Made by a program: the position numbers and the translations under genes. DNA of 44,713 nucleotides from Pseudofrankia coriaricola (GTDB lineage: Bacteria; Actinomycetota; Actinomycetes; Frankiales; Frankiaceae): positions 1-44,713 of the forward strand of contig NZ_MBLO01000048.1 of assembly GCF_001854805.1 (NCBI RefSeq). The letters are read 5' to 3'. The notes under the pieces were generated by a model, which saw only the letters and a program-made list of their open reading frames with translations, was not told where the DNA came from and ran no database searches. Below, piece by piece: positions 32,227-40,571 of the stretch; within the stretch, counting starts at the first letter, position 1, and each line of letters begins with the position of its first letter.

Positions 32227-34674
32227 GTGCTGACTCCGTTGGGCCCGACGGACCGCCGCGCGGTGGGCAACTACAGGCTCCGCGGTCGGCTGGGCACCGG
32301 TGGGATGGGGACCGTTTTCCTGGGTGTAGACGACGACGGCCAGCCGGCCGCGGTGAAGGTCATCCGGTCCGACCTGCTCGACGAGCCGCAGTTCCGCGAC
32401 CGCTTCCGCCGGGAGGTCACGGCCGCGCGGCGGGTCCGCATCTGTCGCGTCGCCCATGTGCTCGACGCCGACCCGGACGCCGACGAGCCCTGGATGGCCA
32501 CCGAGTACGTCGAGGGCACCAACCTGCTCACCGCGGTCACCCAGCACGGCCCGCTGCGCGGAGCGAACCTGACCGCGCTGGCCACCGGGCTCGCCGAGGG
32601 CCTGGTCGCCGTCCACGCCGCCGGCGTCGTGCACCGCGACCTCAAGCCGGCGAACATCCTGCTCGCCCGGGAAGGCCCGAAGATCATCGACTTCGGGCTC
32701 GCCAGGGCCGACGACCTCACCGCCAACACCAGCAGCGGAAGCGTCATCGGCACCGTCGCGTGGATGGCGCCCGAGCAGCTCAACGGCGACCCGGCCACGA
32801 CCGCGACCGACATCTTCAACTGGGGCATGTGCGTCGCGTTCGCCGCCCGCGCCCACCACCCGTTCGAAGGGCAGACGCCCGCCGCGACCGCTATGCGGAT
32901 CCTGTCCACCCAGCCGGGCCTGGACGGCATGCCGGCCGACCTGCTGCCGATGGTCACCGCCGCCCTCGACCGCGACCCAGGCCGCAGACCCGGCGCCATC
33001 GGACTTCTCACCGCTCTCGCCACCCCACGGCGGGCCAGCCCCACAGAGGCGGGCGCGGCCCGCCCACCGCTCGCGGACTGGATCCCTCCGGCCGCGATGC
33101 CGCCGCGAGGCGCGCCCGGGGACCCGGCCAGCGCGCCGGCCTCCCGCGGGTCGGCCGCACCGGTCGCGATGGCCTCGGACACGAGGGACGGCGGCGCCCA
33201 GGCGGCTGGTTTCAAGCAGACACCGCTCGCCGCGGCCACGGCCGTCGCCGTCGCGGACGCCGAGGACGACGCCGGCGGCCCGGCCGTCGCGGCGGCATCG
33301 GCCGTCTCCACGGCGGCCGGCGCGGCGGTCACGCCGCCTTCGGTGGCGCGTGACCAGACGGACCCGTGCTCCGCCTCCGACCATGCCTCCTCCGACCATG
33401 CCGCCTCCGACCATGCCGCCCCTGCCCCAGGCGCCGCTGGTCTGGACGCTCCCGACGGCGGCGGCTCCGACGCCGACCACGGCGACTCCGACTCCGGCTC
33501 CGGCCACGCCGCCCCTGCGTCCTACCGATCCCGCGACACCACGGCGCCGCGTCGTGGCGCCTGGCCGCGGTCCGTGGCGGAAGCCGACGCGGCCGTGCCA
33601 GTCGCCGACTGGGACGACGCGGCCCCAGCCCTTCGCCAGCCTGCCGGAGAACCCGCGGCCGCCAGCCAGGACGACGCGCACGACCTCGCTCCACCCAACG
33701 GCCCCACAGCGGGCGCGCCTAGCGCCACCGCGCGCCACCGGCCCCGTCGACGGCGGCTGCCGCTCCTGCTCGCGCTGCTGGCGGTCCTGCTGCTGGCCAG
33801 CACCGCGCTCAGCCATTCGCTGTTACGCGACGACCACCGGGACGAAACCGCGGGGGGCTCACCTCGCGCCGCCGGCGCCGGCGCGGGCAGCGCTGCCGGC
33901 GCCGCGCCCGACACGGGCCTGGCGAGCGCGGTCCGCTCCGCCCCCGCGCCGGGGGCCAGCGACGGGCCAGGCGGGCCGACCGCATCAGCCGCGCCGGGCG
34001 CTACCGGCTCCGCCTCGCCCCTTGCCGGGACGGCCGGCCCGGCGGCCGGCGTCGACCCGGCGACATTGCCACGCGCCGCCACCACCGGGCGGCCGCTCGA
34101 CGAGACCGCGGCCAGCAGGACCACCGTCCTAGGCAACGACGGCGCCGCCATACCCGCCTACCGGGGCCCGTCGACGGGCGGGCTGTTCGGCGGCCAGCTC
34201 GGCACCGTGCCCAGCGGCTCGCCCGTCGATGTCTACTGCGGCCTGTACGCCCAGCAGGTCAGCGGGACCACGAGCACCTCGCGGCTGTGGGTCTACACCG
34301 GCTCCGGCTGGATCCCGGCCGGCTACATCCAGACCGGCAGCGCCGAGCCCGTCAGCCCACCGGCCTGCGTCGGGACGGTCAGCTCACCGACGCTGGGGTC
34401 GAACGCCCCCCAACCGGACACCGGCCCATTCCCACTCACCCAAGACGTGTCCATACTCCGGGTCGCCGGGAAGGCCGACTCCAGCCTGACCAGCGGGCGG
34501 CTGCGCAAAGCCGAGCCGATCGGCCAGTTGCACGGTGGCGACCTCGTCGTACTGCGCTGCCAGGCGAGCGTGAAGGACACGGGCGAGGTCTGGGACCAGT
34601 TGACCTCCGGCGGCTGGATCCAGCACACCCACGTCTACAGCGGCACCTCAGGCTCCCCCGCCCCCGCCTGCTGA
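32227..34674 (+). CDS. transmembrane Ser/Thr protein kinase 1
   Basis: This 815-residue Hanks-type (PknB-like) kinase starts at GTG 32227 (GGGTGGG 6 bp upstream). The kinase domain spans about 14-275: glycine loop GRLGTGGMGTV, Lys44 (AAVKVI), HRDLKPAN (136-143), DFG (155-157), and the activation segment ANTSSGSVIGTVAWMAPEQ. A long Ala/Pro/Asp linker (about 280-505) leads to a membrane helix (about 508-530: LPLLLALLAVLLLASTALSH). The external part ends with a domain of about 180 residues, YRGPSTGGLFGGQLGTVPSGSPVDVYCGLYAQQVSG... to PAPAC, with several Cys and Trp residues; it looks SH3-like and is not PASTA. It is tandem to a paralogue sharing both end domains. Confidence 0.92.
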   Translation: MLTPLGPTDRRAVGNYRLRGRLGTGGMGTVFLGVDDDGQPAAVKVIRSDLLDEPQFRDRFRREVTAARRVRICRVAHVLDADPDADEPWMATEYVEGTNLLTAVTQHGPLRGANLTALATGLAEGLVAVHAAGVVHRDLKPANILLAREGPKIIDFGLARADDLTANTSSGSVIGTVAWMAPEQLNGDPATTATDIFNWGMCVAFAARAHHPFEGQTPAATAMRILSTQPGLDGMPADLLPMVTAALDRDPGRRPGAIGLLTALATPRRASPTEAGAARPPLADWIPPAAMPPRGAPGDPASAPASRGSAAPVAMASDTRDGGAQAAGFKQTPLAAATAVAVADAEDDAGGPAVAAASAVSTAAGAAVTPPSVARDQTDPCSASDHASSDHAASDHAAPAPGAAGLDAPDGGGSDADHGDSDSGSGHAAPASYRSRDTTAPRRGAWPRSVAEADAAVPVADWDDAAPALRQPAGEPAAASQDDAHDLAPPNGPTAGAPSATARHRPRRRRLPLLLALLAVLLLASTALSHSLLRDDHRDETAGGSPRAAGAGAGSAAGAAPDTGLASAVRSAPAPGASDGPGGPTASAAPGATGSASPLAGTAGPAAGVDPATLPRAATTGRPLDETAASRTTVLGNDGAAIPAYRGPSTGGLFGGQLGTVPSGSPVDVYCGLYAQQVSGTTSTSRLWVYTGSGWIPAGYIQTGSAEPVSPPACVGTVSSPTLGSNAPQPDTGPFPLTQDVSILRVAGKADSSLTSGRLRKAEPIGQLHGGDLVVLRCQASVKDTGEVWDQLTSGGWIQHTHVYSGTSGSPAPAC

Positions 34675-34831
34675 CCGGCCCGACGAGCCAGCCTCACCAC
34701 CGGGCCTACGGCCTTGGCCAGACAGCCTCGTATAGCAGCGCGCCGACCTGGGCCGCGATACACCCACCACGGTAGGCCACTATTAGCGCACTTGGGCCTC
34801 TCTGGGAGGATTCAACGGGACGATGGGCCCT

Positions 34832-34895
34832 ACCGTGACAGTCGAAAGTCCGGGGGTTCGGTGGTAAGAGAGGGTTGATCACGGGTGGGACCGGC
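34832..34895 (+). promoter_or_regulatory. conserved leader of kinase gene 2
   Basis: Near-duplicate of 32161-32226. Upstream similarity between the two genes continues more weakly (CCACGGT..., GCGCACTTGG/GCGCACGTGG), so the duplication included the promoter region and both genes probably answer to the same signal. Confidence 0.6.
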
Positions 34896-37067
34896 GTGCT
34901 GACTCCGTTGGGCCCGACGGACCGCCGCGCGGTGGGCAACTACAGGCTCCGCGGTCGGCTGGGCACCGGTGGGATGGGGACCGTCTTCCTGGGTGTAGAC
35001 GACGACGGCCAGCCGGCCGCGGTGAAGGTCATCCGGTCCGACCTGCTCGACGAGCCGCAGTTCCGCGAACGCTTCCGCCGGGAGGTCACGGCCGCCCGGC
35101 GGGTCCGCGGCACCCGCGTCGCCCAGGTACTCGACGCCGATCCGGATGCGGACGAGCCGTGGATGGCCACCGAGTACGTCGAGGGCGTCAGCCTGCTCGC
35201 CGCGGTAGGCCGGCACGGCCCGCTGCGCGGGGCGAACCTGACCGCGCTGGCCACCGGGCTCGCCGAGGGCCTGGTCGCCGTGCACGCGGCCGGCGTCGTG
35301 CACCGCGACCTCAAGCCGGCGAACATCCTGCTCACCTGGGAAGGCCCGAAGATCATCGACTTCGGGCTCGCCAGGGCCGACGACCTCACCGCCAACACCA
35401 GCGGCGACAGCGTGATCGGCACCGTGGCGTGGATGGCGCCCGAGCAGCTCAACGGCGACGCGGCCACGACCGCGACCGACATCTTCAACTGGGGCATGTG
35501 CGTCGCGTTCGCCGCCCGCGGCCGCCACCCGTTCGAGGCGCAGACCCCGGCCGCCACCGCGATGCGGATCCTGTCCACCCAGCCGGGCCTGGACGGCGTG
35601 CCGGCCGACCTGCTGCCGATGGTCACTGCCGCCCTGGAACGCGGCCCCGGCCGACGGCCCGGCGCCATCAGGCTCCTCGCCACCATCACCGACCAGCCAC
35701 ATGCCAGCCCGGCCGGGGCGGGCGGGCCCCGGCGGCCGGCCGCGGGCCGGGTCTCTCCAGTCGCGGTGCCGACGGGGAGCGCGCAGGCCGGCCCCGCCGA
35801 TGCGGCGGACGCTGCCAGCGCCACTGGTGCTGGCCGGGCGGCTGGTACCGGCGGTACGGCTGGTACGGCGGTCTCCGGCGGGTCAACCGCGCCGGTCGCG
35901 AGGGCCATGAGCACGGCGGACGTCGGCACGGCCGACGTCGGCACGGCCGCGCTGGTCGCAGTCGCGGACAGGGACGACGAGGCCCCTGGCCCTCGCCGGC
36001 CGGCCGGCGAGCCGGCGGCGGCTGGGCGGGGCGGCGAGCACGACCTCGTCCCGCTGAACGGCCCGACCGAGGACGGGCCGGGCGCCGTCGGGCCGGGCGC
36101 CACCGGGCGCCACCGGCCCCGCCGCCGGCGACGGCTGCTGGTCCTGATGGCGCTGCTCGTGGTCCTGCTGCTGGCCGGCGCCGCACTCGTCCACTCCCTG
36201 CTGCGCGGCACCGACCGGGGCGACACCGCGGGCGGCTCGTCCCACCCGGCTGGCGCCGACGCCCGCGCCGGGGACGACGAGGGCCAGGCGACCGACGGCG
36301 CTGGCGCTGGCGCGATGCCCGGGGCCGGGAAGGGGGCGGGAGCTGGGGCCGGCAACCAGACCGGGGGGCCGTCCGCCTCGGCAGGGCCGGGCGTCACCGT
36401 CTCCGGCTCGGCCGTTCCCGCGACGGCCGGGCCGTCGGCCGGCCCCGCCGCGACGACGTTGCCGCGCGCCACCACCAGCGGGCGACCGCTCGACGAGGCC
36501 GCGGCCAGCAGGACCACGGTTCTGGGCGCCGACGGCGCCGCGGTGCCGGCCTACCGGGGCCCGTCGACGGGCGGGCTGTTCGGCGGCCAGCGCGGCACCG
36601 TGCCCAGCGGCTCGCCCGTCGACGTCTACTGCGGCCTGTACGCCCAGCAGGTCAGCGGGACCACGAGCACCTCGCGGCTGTGGGTCTACACCGACTCCGG
36701 CTGGATCCCGGCCGGCTACATCCAGACCGGCAGCGCCGAGCCCGTCAGCCCGCCGGCCTGCGTCGGGACGGTCAGCTCGCCCAAGCTGGGGTCGGGCGCC
36801 CCGCAGCCGGACACCGGGCCTTTCCCGCTCACCCAGGAGGTGTCTGTGCTGGGGGTCGTCGGGCAGCTGGTGTCCGGTCTGACCGGGGCGCTGCTGGGCC
36901 AGGCCGACCCGGTCGGCAGGCTGCTCGGCGGCGACCTCGTCGTGCTGCGCTGCCAGGCCCGCGCGGCGGACACGGGCGAGGTCTGGGACCAGCTGGTCTC
37001 CGGCGGCTGGATCCAGCATGCCTACGTCTACAGCGGCACCTCCGGGTCCCCGGCCCCCGCCTGCTGA
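34896..37067 (+). CDS. transmembrane Ser/Thr protein kinase 2
   Basis: This 723-residue paralogue of the preceding kinase has GTG 34896 as start. The kinase domain is almost the same residue for residue (K44, HRDLKPANILL, DFG; activation segment ANTSGDSVIGTVAWMAPEQ). The juxtamembrane linker is about 90 residues shorter and unrelated in detail, containing ADVGTADVGTA repeats. The membrane helix is LLVLMALLVVLLLAGAALVHSLL. The external domain again begins YRGPSTGGLFGGQRGTVPSGSPVDVYCGLYAQQVSG and ends PAPAC, but its middle has changed (VLGVVGQLVSGLTGALLGQADPVG). Tandem duplication followed by linker divergence explains the pattern. The two may phosphorylate the same targets or form heterodimers. 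Confidence 0.92.
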   Translation: MLTPLGPTDRRAVGNYRLRGRLGTGGMGTVFLGVDDDGQPAAVKVIRSDLLDEPQFRERFRREVTAARRVRGTRVAQVLDADPDADEPWMATEYVEGVSLLAAVGRHGPLRGANLTALATGLAEGLVAVHAAGVVHRDLKPANILLTWEGPKIIDFGLARADDLTANTSGDSVIGTVAWMAPEQLNGDAATTATDIFNWGMCVAFAARGRHPFEAQTPAATAMRILSTQPGLDGVPADLLPMVTAALERGPGRRPGAIRLLATITDQPHASPAGAGGPRRPAAGRVSPVAVPTGSAQAGPADAADAASATGAGRAAGTGGTAGTAVSGGSTAPVARAMSTADVGTADVGTAALVAVADRDDEAPGPRRPAGEPAAAGRGGEHDLVPLNGPTEDGPGAVGPGATGRHRPRRRRRLLVLMALLVVLLLAGAALVHSLLRGTDRGDTAGGSSHPAGADARAGDDEGQATDGAGAGAMPGAGKGAGAGAGNQTGGPSASAGPGVTVSGSAVPATAGPSAGPAATTLPRATTSGRPLDEAAASRTTVLGADGAAVPAYRGPSTGGLFGGQRGTVPSGSPVDVYCGLYAQQVSGTTSTSRLWVYTDSGWIPAGYIQTGSAEPVSPPACVGTVSSPKLGSGAPQPDTGPFPLTQEVSVLGVVGQLVSGLTGALLGQADPVGRLLGGDLVVLRCQARAADTGEVWDQLVSGGWIQHAYVYSGTSGSPAPAC

Positions 37068-37485
37068 CCGCCCGGAACCCGCCTCGCCACCCAGCCGCTC
37101 AGCCACCCGGCCGCGCGCCTTGTCTGATGGTCGCGTCTCGCCACCCGGCTCTGGGGAGTGGCGTGTTGGCCCAGGTCGGCAGGCCAGTCGGAGTGACCGT
37201 CACGGTGACTTCGGCCCTTGATCGGAACTACCGGGCCGAGGCGGGGTAGAGGGCCGGAAGGATGGGGACGGAACACGGTATGCCGTCGCCGGAAGCTTCG
37301 CGCCAGGCCTGGAGCTCCCGGCAGGCCTCGCGGATCGGGCCCGCCGATCCGCGCCGGCAACCCCGGGAACGCCGAAACCTGGGAGGCCTGGGTCCGTGAG
37401 GCCTGGGTCCGTGTCGATGGCGGCGCTGCTCCGGTCCGGGCCGGGGGCGTGTTTCGGTTGGCGGCGGCGGGACGAGGAGACGACC
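37068..37485. other. intergenic region upstream of nitroreductase
   Basis: About 420 bp after the second kinase. It contains a 15-bp tandem duplication, GGCCTGGGTCCGTGA (37385-37412), and small dyads (CGGATCGGGCCCGCCGATCCG near 37331). No DosR-like box or gene was recognised. Confidence 0.4.
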
Positions 37486-38568
37486 ATGGTCACGCAAAGC
37501 ACGACGTTCTCGGTCGAGCAGGTGCACGCGGCCGTCGAGGCCGCGGGCCTGGCGCCGTCGATCCACAACACCCAGCCCTGGAGGTGGCGGTTCCGCGACG
37601 AGACGCTGGCGCTGTCCGCCGACCTCTCCCGGGCCGTGCCGGTCGTCGACCCGGACCACCGCCAGCTGCTGGTCAGCTGTGGCGCGGCGCTGCTGAACGG
37701 CTGGCTCGCGCTGCGAGCCGCTGGCCTGGACGTCGAGGTAGGTGAGTTCCCCGACGGCCCCGATCTCAGCACCGGGCGGCTGGCCACACTGATGATCATC
37801 GGTCACCGCCCGCCGACCGAGGACGAGTCCCGGCTCGCCGAGGCCATCTCCCGCCGGCACACCGACCGCCGCCCGTTCACCCCGGCGGCGCTGCCCGCCG
37901 ACGAGATGCGCAAGCTGCGCCGGGCGGCCGAGGCGGAGGGCTGCTGGCTCGCGTCGCTGACCGGCGAGGACGCCCGCCTCGAGCTGTCGGTGCTGCTGGC
38001 CAGGGCCGACTGGATCGAGCGCAACGACCCGGACTACCAGGCCGAGCTCGCCTCCTGGGTCCGCGACGACGCCGAGGCCACCGACGGCATCCCACGCCCG
38101 GCGGCGCTGTCGAGCGCCGAGCAGCGGCCCACCGAGTTCACGACGCGCGACTTCACCGGCGGCACGGGCGAAATCGGCGTCATCGACGAGTCACGCGACG
38201 CCGACGGCACCGGTGGCGAGCTTGCCAGCGCCGACGAGGCCGGGGAACGAGTACGGACCGCCCGGGTCGAGCACCCCGGCGTGCTGGTGCTCGGTACCGA
38301 CGCGGACGGCCCGGCGGACCGGCTGCGCGCCGGCCGCGCCCTCGGCCGGGTGCTCCTGACAGCCACCGCGGAAGGCCTCGCGACGTCCCCCCTCGGCCAG
38401 GCCGTCGACATCGAGGCGACCCGCGCGCTGGTCCGCTCGGCGACCGGCGGCACCGGCCACACCCAGATGATCATGCGCGTCGGCTACCCCGACACATCCG
38501 CTCCCCCGCACACGCCGACCAGACGCCGCCCCGTGTCAGACGTCCTCGAGCACCTCTCCGGCACCTGA
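37486..38568 (+). CDS. Acg-family FMN-dependent nitroreductase-like protein
   Basis: This 360-residue protein starts at ATG 37486, with GAGGAG 7 bp upstream. It has the split nitroreductase fold typical of the mycobacterial Acg (Rv2032) family: APSIHNTQPWRWRF near the N-terminus (flavin-binding block), DPDHRQLLVSCGAALLN, HTDRRPFTP in the middle, and the C-terminal GRALGRVLLTATAEGLATSPLGQAVDI and QMIMRVGYPD. An acidic insert of about 60 residues (DFTGGTGEIGVIDESRDADGTGGELASADEAGERV) enlarges it. Family members are linked to dormancy and nitrosative stress and may sequester FMN rather than reduce nitro compounds. It stands alone downstream of the kinase pair. Confidence 0.87.
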   Translation: MVTQSTTFSVEQVHAAVEAAGLAPSIHNTQPWRWRFRDETLALSADLSRAVPVVDPDHRQLLVSCGAALLNGWLALRAAGLDVEVGEFPDGPDLSTGRLATLMIIGHRPPTEDESRLAEAISRRHTDRRPFTPAALPADEMRKLRRAAEAEGCWLASLTGEDARLELSVLLARADWIERNDPDYQAELASWVRDDAEATDGIPRPAALSSAEQRPTEFTTRDFTGGTGEIGVIDESRDADGTGGELASADEAGERVRTARVEHPGVLVLGTDADGPADRLRAGRALGRVLLTATAEGLATSPLGQAVDIEATRALVRSATGGTGHTQMIMRVGYPDTSAPPHTPTRRRPVSDVLEHLSGT

Positions 38569-38622
38569 GAGCTGGGCCCATGACGGCCGCCGCGGCGGCC
38601 CGCGGCCTCCAAAGCATTTCCT

Positions 38623-38844
38623 GTGGATCTCGCGGGGGCGGCTGTCGGTGGCCCGGACGCCAGCTCCCATCCTGGGCTGACCCCGTATCAGCTCGCGGTG
38701 TGGGAGGTCATCACGGCGGCCGGTGACGGCGCGGCGGGTGCCCGGATGGTCGGCCTGGTGATGCGGCTACGGCCCGAGGAAGTCATGCACCTGGCGGACA
38801 TGCCGCGGGTGCGGCGGCCGGCGCGCTGCTCCTGCCGGACCTGA
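38623..38844 (+). CDS. small hypothetical protein
   Basis: A 73-residue frame from GTG 38623 with coding-like base use in its central part (HPGLTPYQLAVWEVITAAGDGAAGARMVGLVMRLRPEEVMHLADM), predicted helical. It lies just after the nitroreductase and just before a strong hairpin, which fits a real last gene of a transcript. No family is recognised and the ribosome binding site is poor, so it could be spurious. Confidence 0.35.
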   Translation: MDLAGAAVGGPDASSHPGLTPYQLAVWEVITAAGDGAAGARMVGLVMRLRPEEVMHLADMPRVRRPARCSCRT

Positions 38845-38862
38845 CGCCTCCCGGTCCCACGG

Positions 38863-38896
38863 CGGCCGGCAGCCCTCGCGCGGGGGCTGCCGGCCG
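38863..38896 (+). terminator. strong GC hairpin
   Basis: CGGCCGGCAGCCC (38863-38875) pairs perfectly with GGGCTGCCGGCCG (38884-38896) around an 8-nt loop. It is placed just after the small frame ending at 38844. There is no T-run. Confidence 0.65.
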
Positions 38897-38939
38897 TCGC
38901 CGTGTCTCGGGCTCGGCCCCGCGTCCCACATGCGGCAGG

Positions 38940-38985
38940 GGACACGACGGCACAGGCAGCGTGCACAGCGCATCACGTAGCCACA
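38940..38985. repeat. 46-bp direct repeat, left copy
   Basis: GGACACGACGGCACAGGCAG followed by a further 26 bases ending GTAGCCACA recurs at 41646-41691 with 44 of 46 identical. The two copies bracket the GntR-ABC operon and lie in non-coding DNA. The sequence contains no long internal dyad. Confidence 0.8.
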
Positions 38986-39291
38986 GTGCTGGATTTTGCA
39001 AGCGGATCGCTCGCAAAAGCGACGGTCAAGCGGCGGCTTCCGGTCCATGTGAGCACCGGCGCCTGGCGGGCCGGGTGTGGCCAGGGGCGGGTTCGGGCCA
39101 CACCCGGTCCAGCGGCGGCCATAGTGCGGAGGCGAGCCGGCGGGGTGGTCGGGCAAGCCGATGGCCGGTTGCGCCGCGGCCGCGGGGAGCGCGGAGGTCT
39201 TGCCGCGGAAGGCGGTATTTGGTCCCGGTTGACAGTCCATCTAGCTAGCATCTTAAAGTGCTAGGCACATAGATGAATGGAGCAACTCGGG
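38986..39291. other. upstream region of the GntR-ABC operon
   Basis: About 300 bp between the direct repeat and the GntR start. The final 65 bp hold the promoter and operator described separately. The remainder shows no gene; a short dyad AAGCGGATCGCTCGC lies next to the repeat. Confidence 0.45.
39229..39275 (+). promoter_or_regulatory. promoter and operator of GntR-ABC operon
   Basis: TTGACA (39229-39234) is a perfect -35 box; TAAAGT (39254-39259) is a plausible -10 at a rather long 19-bp spacing. The inverted repeat CTAGCA-N8-TGCTAG (39245-39264) covers the -10, and CATCTA (39238-39243) / TAGATG (39270-39275) form outer arms. YtrA-type GntR proteins bind such dyads at their own promoter, so autorepression of the operon is likely. 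Confidence 0.65.
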
Positions 39292-39684
39292 ATGATCGAG
39301 TTCCACCTGGACGACCGATCCGGGGTCTCGCCGTACCTGCAGCTGGTCCGCCAGGTGCGGCAGGCCCTGCGGCTGGGCCTGCTGCGCGAGGGTGACCAGC
39401 TCCCGACGGTCAAGGAGGTGGTGGCGGGGCTGGCGATCAACCCCAACACGGTGCTCAAGGCCTACCGGGAGCTCGAGCACGAGGGCCTGGTCGCCGCCCG
39501 GCCGGGGGTGGGGACGTTCGTGACCGCGACGCTCGCCGACGCCTCGCTCGCCGCGCACGGCCCGCTGCGTCAGGAGCTGCGACGGTGGCTGGCCAAGGCC
39601 CGCAGAGCCGGTCTCGACGACGAGAGCATCGAGGCACTGTTCATGACGACCTTTCGGACCGCCGCTCAGGAGGAAATAGCGTGA
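39292..39684 (+). CDS. GntR-family (YtrA subfamily) transcriptional regulator
   Basis: This regulator of about 130 residues begins MIEFHLDDRSGVSPYLQLVRQVRQALRLGLLREGDQLPTVKEVVAGLAINPNTVLKAYRELEHEGLVAARPGVGTFV, a complete GntR winged HTH (about 10-78). A short helical tail (LRQELRRWLAKARRAGLDDESIEALF) follows and there is no effector domain, as in YtrA. ATG 39292 is chosen because GGAG lies 9 bp upstream; ATG 39277 would add five residues but has no ribosome binding site. It overlaps the ABC ATPase start by 4 bp. It probably represses this operon in the absence of a cell-envelope signal. Confidence 0.9.
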   Translation: MIEFHLDDRSGVSPYLQLVRQVRQALRLGLLREGDQLPTVKEVVAGLAINPNTVLKAYRELEHEGLVAARPGVGTFVTATLADASLAAHGPLRQELRRWLAKARRAGLDDESIEALFMTTFRTAAQEEIA

Positions 39685-40571
39685 CCGCCGTTTTGCAGGC
39701 CCAGGACCTGGGCAAGCGGTACGGCCGGCGCTGGGCGTTGACCGACTGCACCCTCGACATCCCGGCCGGGCACGTCGTGGGACTGGTCGGCCCCAACGGA
39801 GCTGGCAAGACCACGCTGCTCAACCTGGCCAGCGGCCAGATCGCACCGACCTCGGGCAGCATCACGGTGCTCGGCGGCCGCCCCCCAGCCAGCCCGGCGC
39901 AGCTGGCCACGGTCGGCTACGTCGCCCAGGACACCCCGACCTACGCCGGGCTGAGCATCGCCGACCACCTGAAGCTGGGCGCCCGGCTCAACCCCGGGTG
40001 GGACGATGCGCTGGCGCGGGAACGGATCAGTCGGCTCGGTCTTGATCCCGCCAGGCGGGCGGGAAAGCTGTCGGGCGGGCAGCGCGCCCAGCTCGCCCTC
40101 ACCCTGGGCATCGCCAAACGGCCCGAGCTGCTGATCCTGGACGAGCCGGTCGCCGCACTCGACCCGCTCGCCCGCCGCGAGTTCCTGCAGGGCCTGATGG
40201 AGGCCGCCGCCGAGCACGAGCTCAGCGTGGTGCTGTCCTCCCACCTGGTCTCCGACCTGGAACGGGTCTGCGACTACCTGATCGTGCTCGTCGACTCCCG
40301 CGTCCGCTTGTCGGGAGAGGTCGACCACCTGCTGGCCACCCACCACCGGCTCACCGGCCCGCGACGCGACCCCGACCGGCTCCCCGCGGACCAGCAGGTC
40401 ATCTCCGCAAGCCACACCGACCGGCAGACCACGCTCATCATCCGCACCGACACCCCGATCCACGACCCCGCCTGGACCGTCAGCCAGCTCGGCCTGGAAG
40501 ACCTCGTCCTGGCCTATATGAGCCAGCCCGCGGCGGCCGGCCGCCGACCCGCCCTGGAGGTACAGCGATGA
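39681..40571 (+). CDS. ABC transporter ATP-binding protein
   Basis: This 296-residue ATPase starts at GTG 39681 with AGGAGG 9 bp upstream, overlapping the regulator stop (GTGA). Walker A GPNGAGKTT, Q-loop in VGYVAQDTPTYAG, signature LSGGQRAQLALTLG, Walker B ELLILDEP, the D-loop AALDP, and switch His in VVLSSHLVSD are all present. The C-terminal 70 residues form an accessory domain seen in YtrB/BcrA-like exporters. It should energise the permease encoded next, with which it overlaps by 4 bp (ATGA), to export a peptide, antibiotic or lipid across the membrane. Confidence 0.93.
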   Translation: MTAVLQAQDLGKRYGRRWALTDCTLDIPAGHVVGLVGPNGAGKTTLLNLASGQIAPTSGSITVLGGRPPASPAQLATVGYVAQDTPTYAGLSIADHLKLGARLNPGWDDALARERISRLGLDPARRAGKLSGGQRAQLALTLGIAKRPELLILDEPVAALDPLARREFLQGLMEAAAEHELSVVLSSHLVSDLERVCDYLIVLVDSRVRLSGEVDHLLATHHRLTGPRRDPDRLPADQQVISASHTDRQTTLIIRTDTPIHDPAWTVSQLGLEDLVLAYMSQPAAAGRRPALEVQR

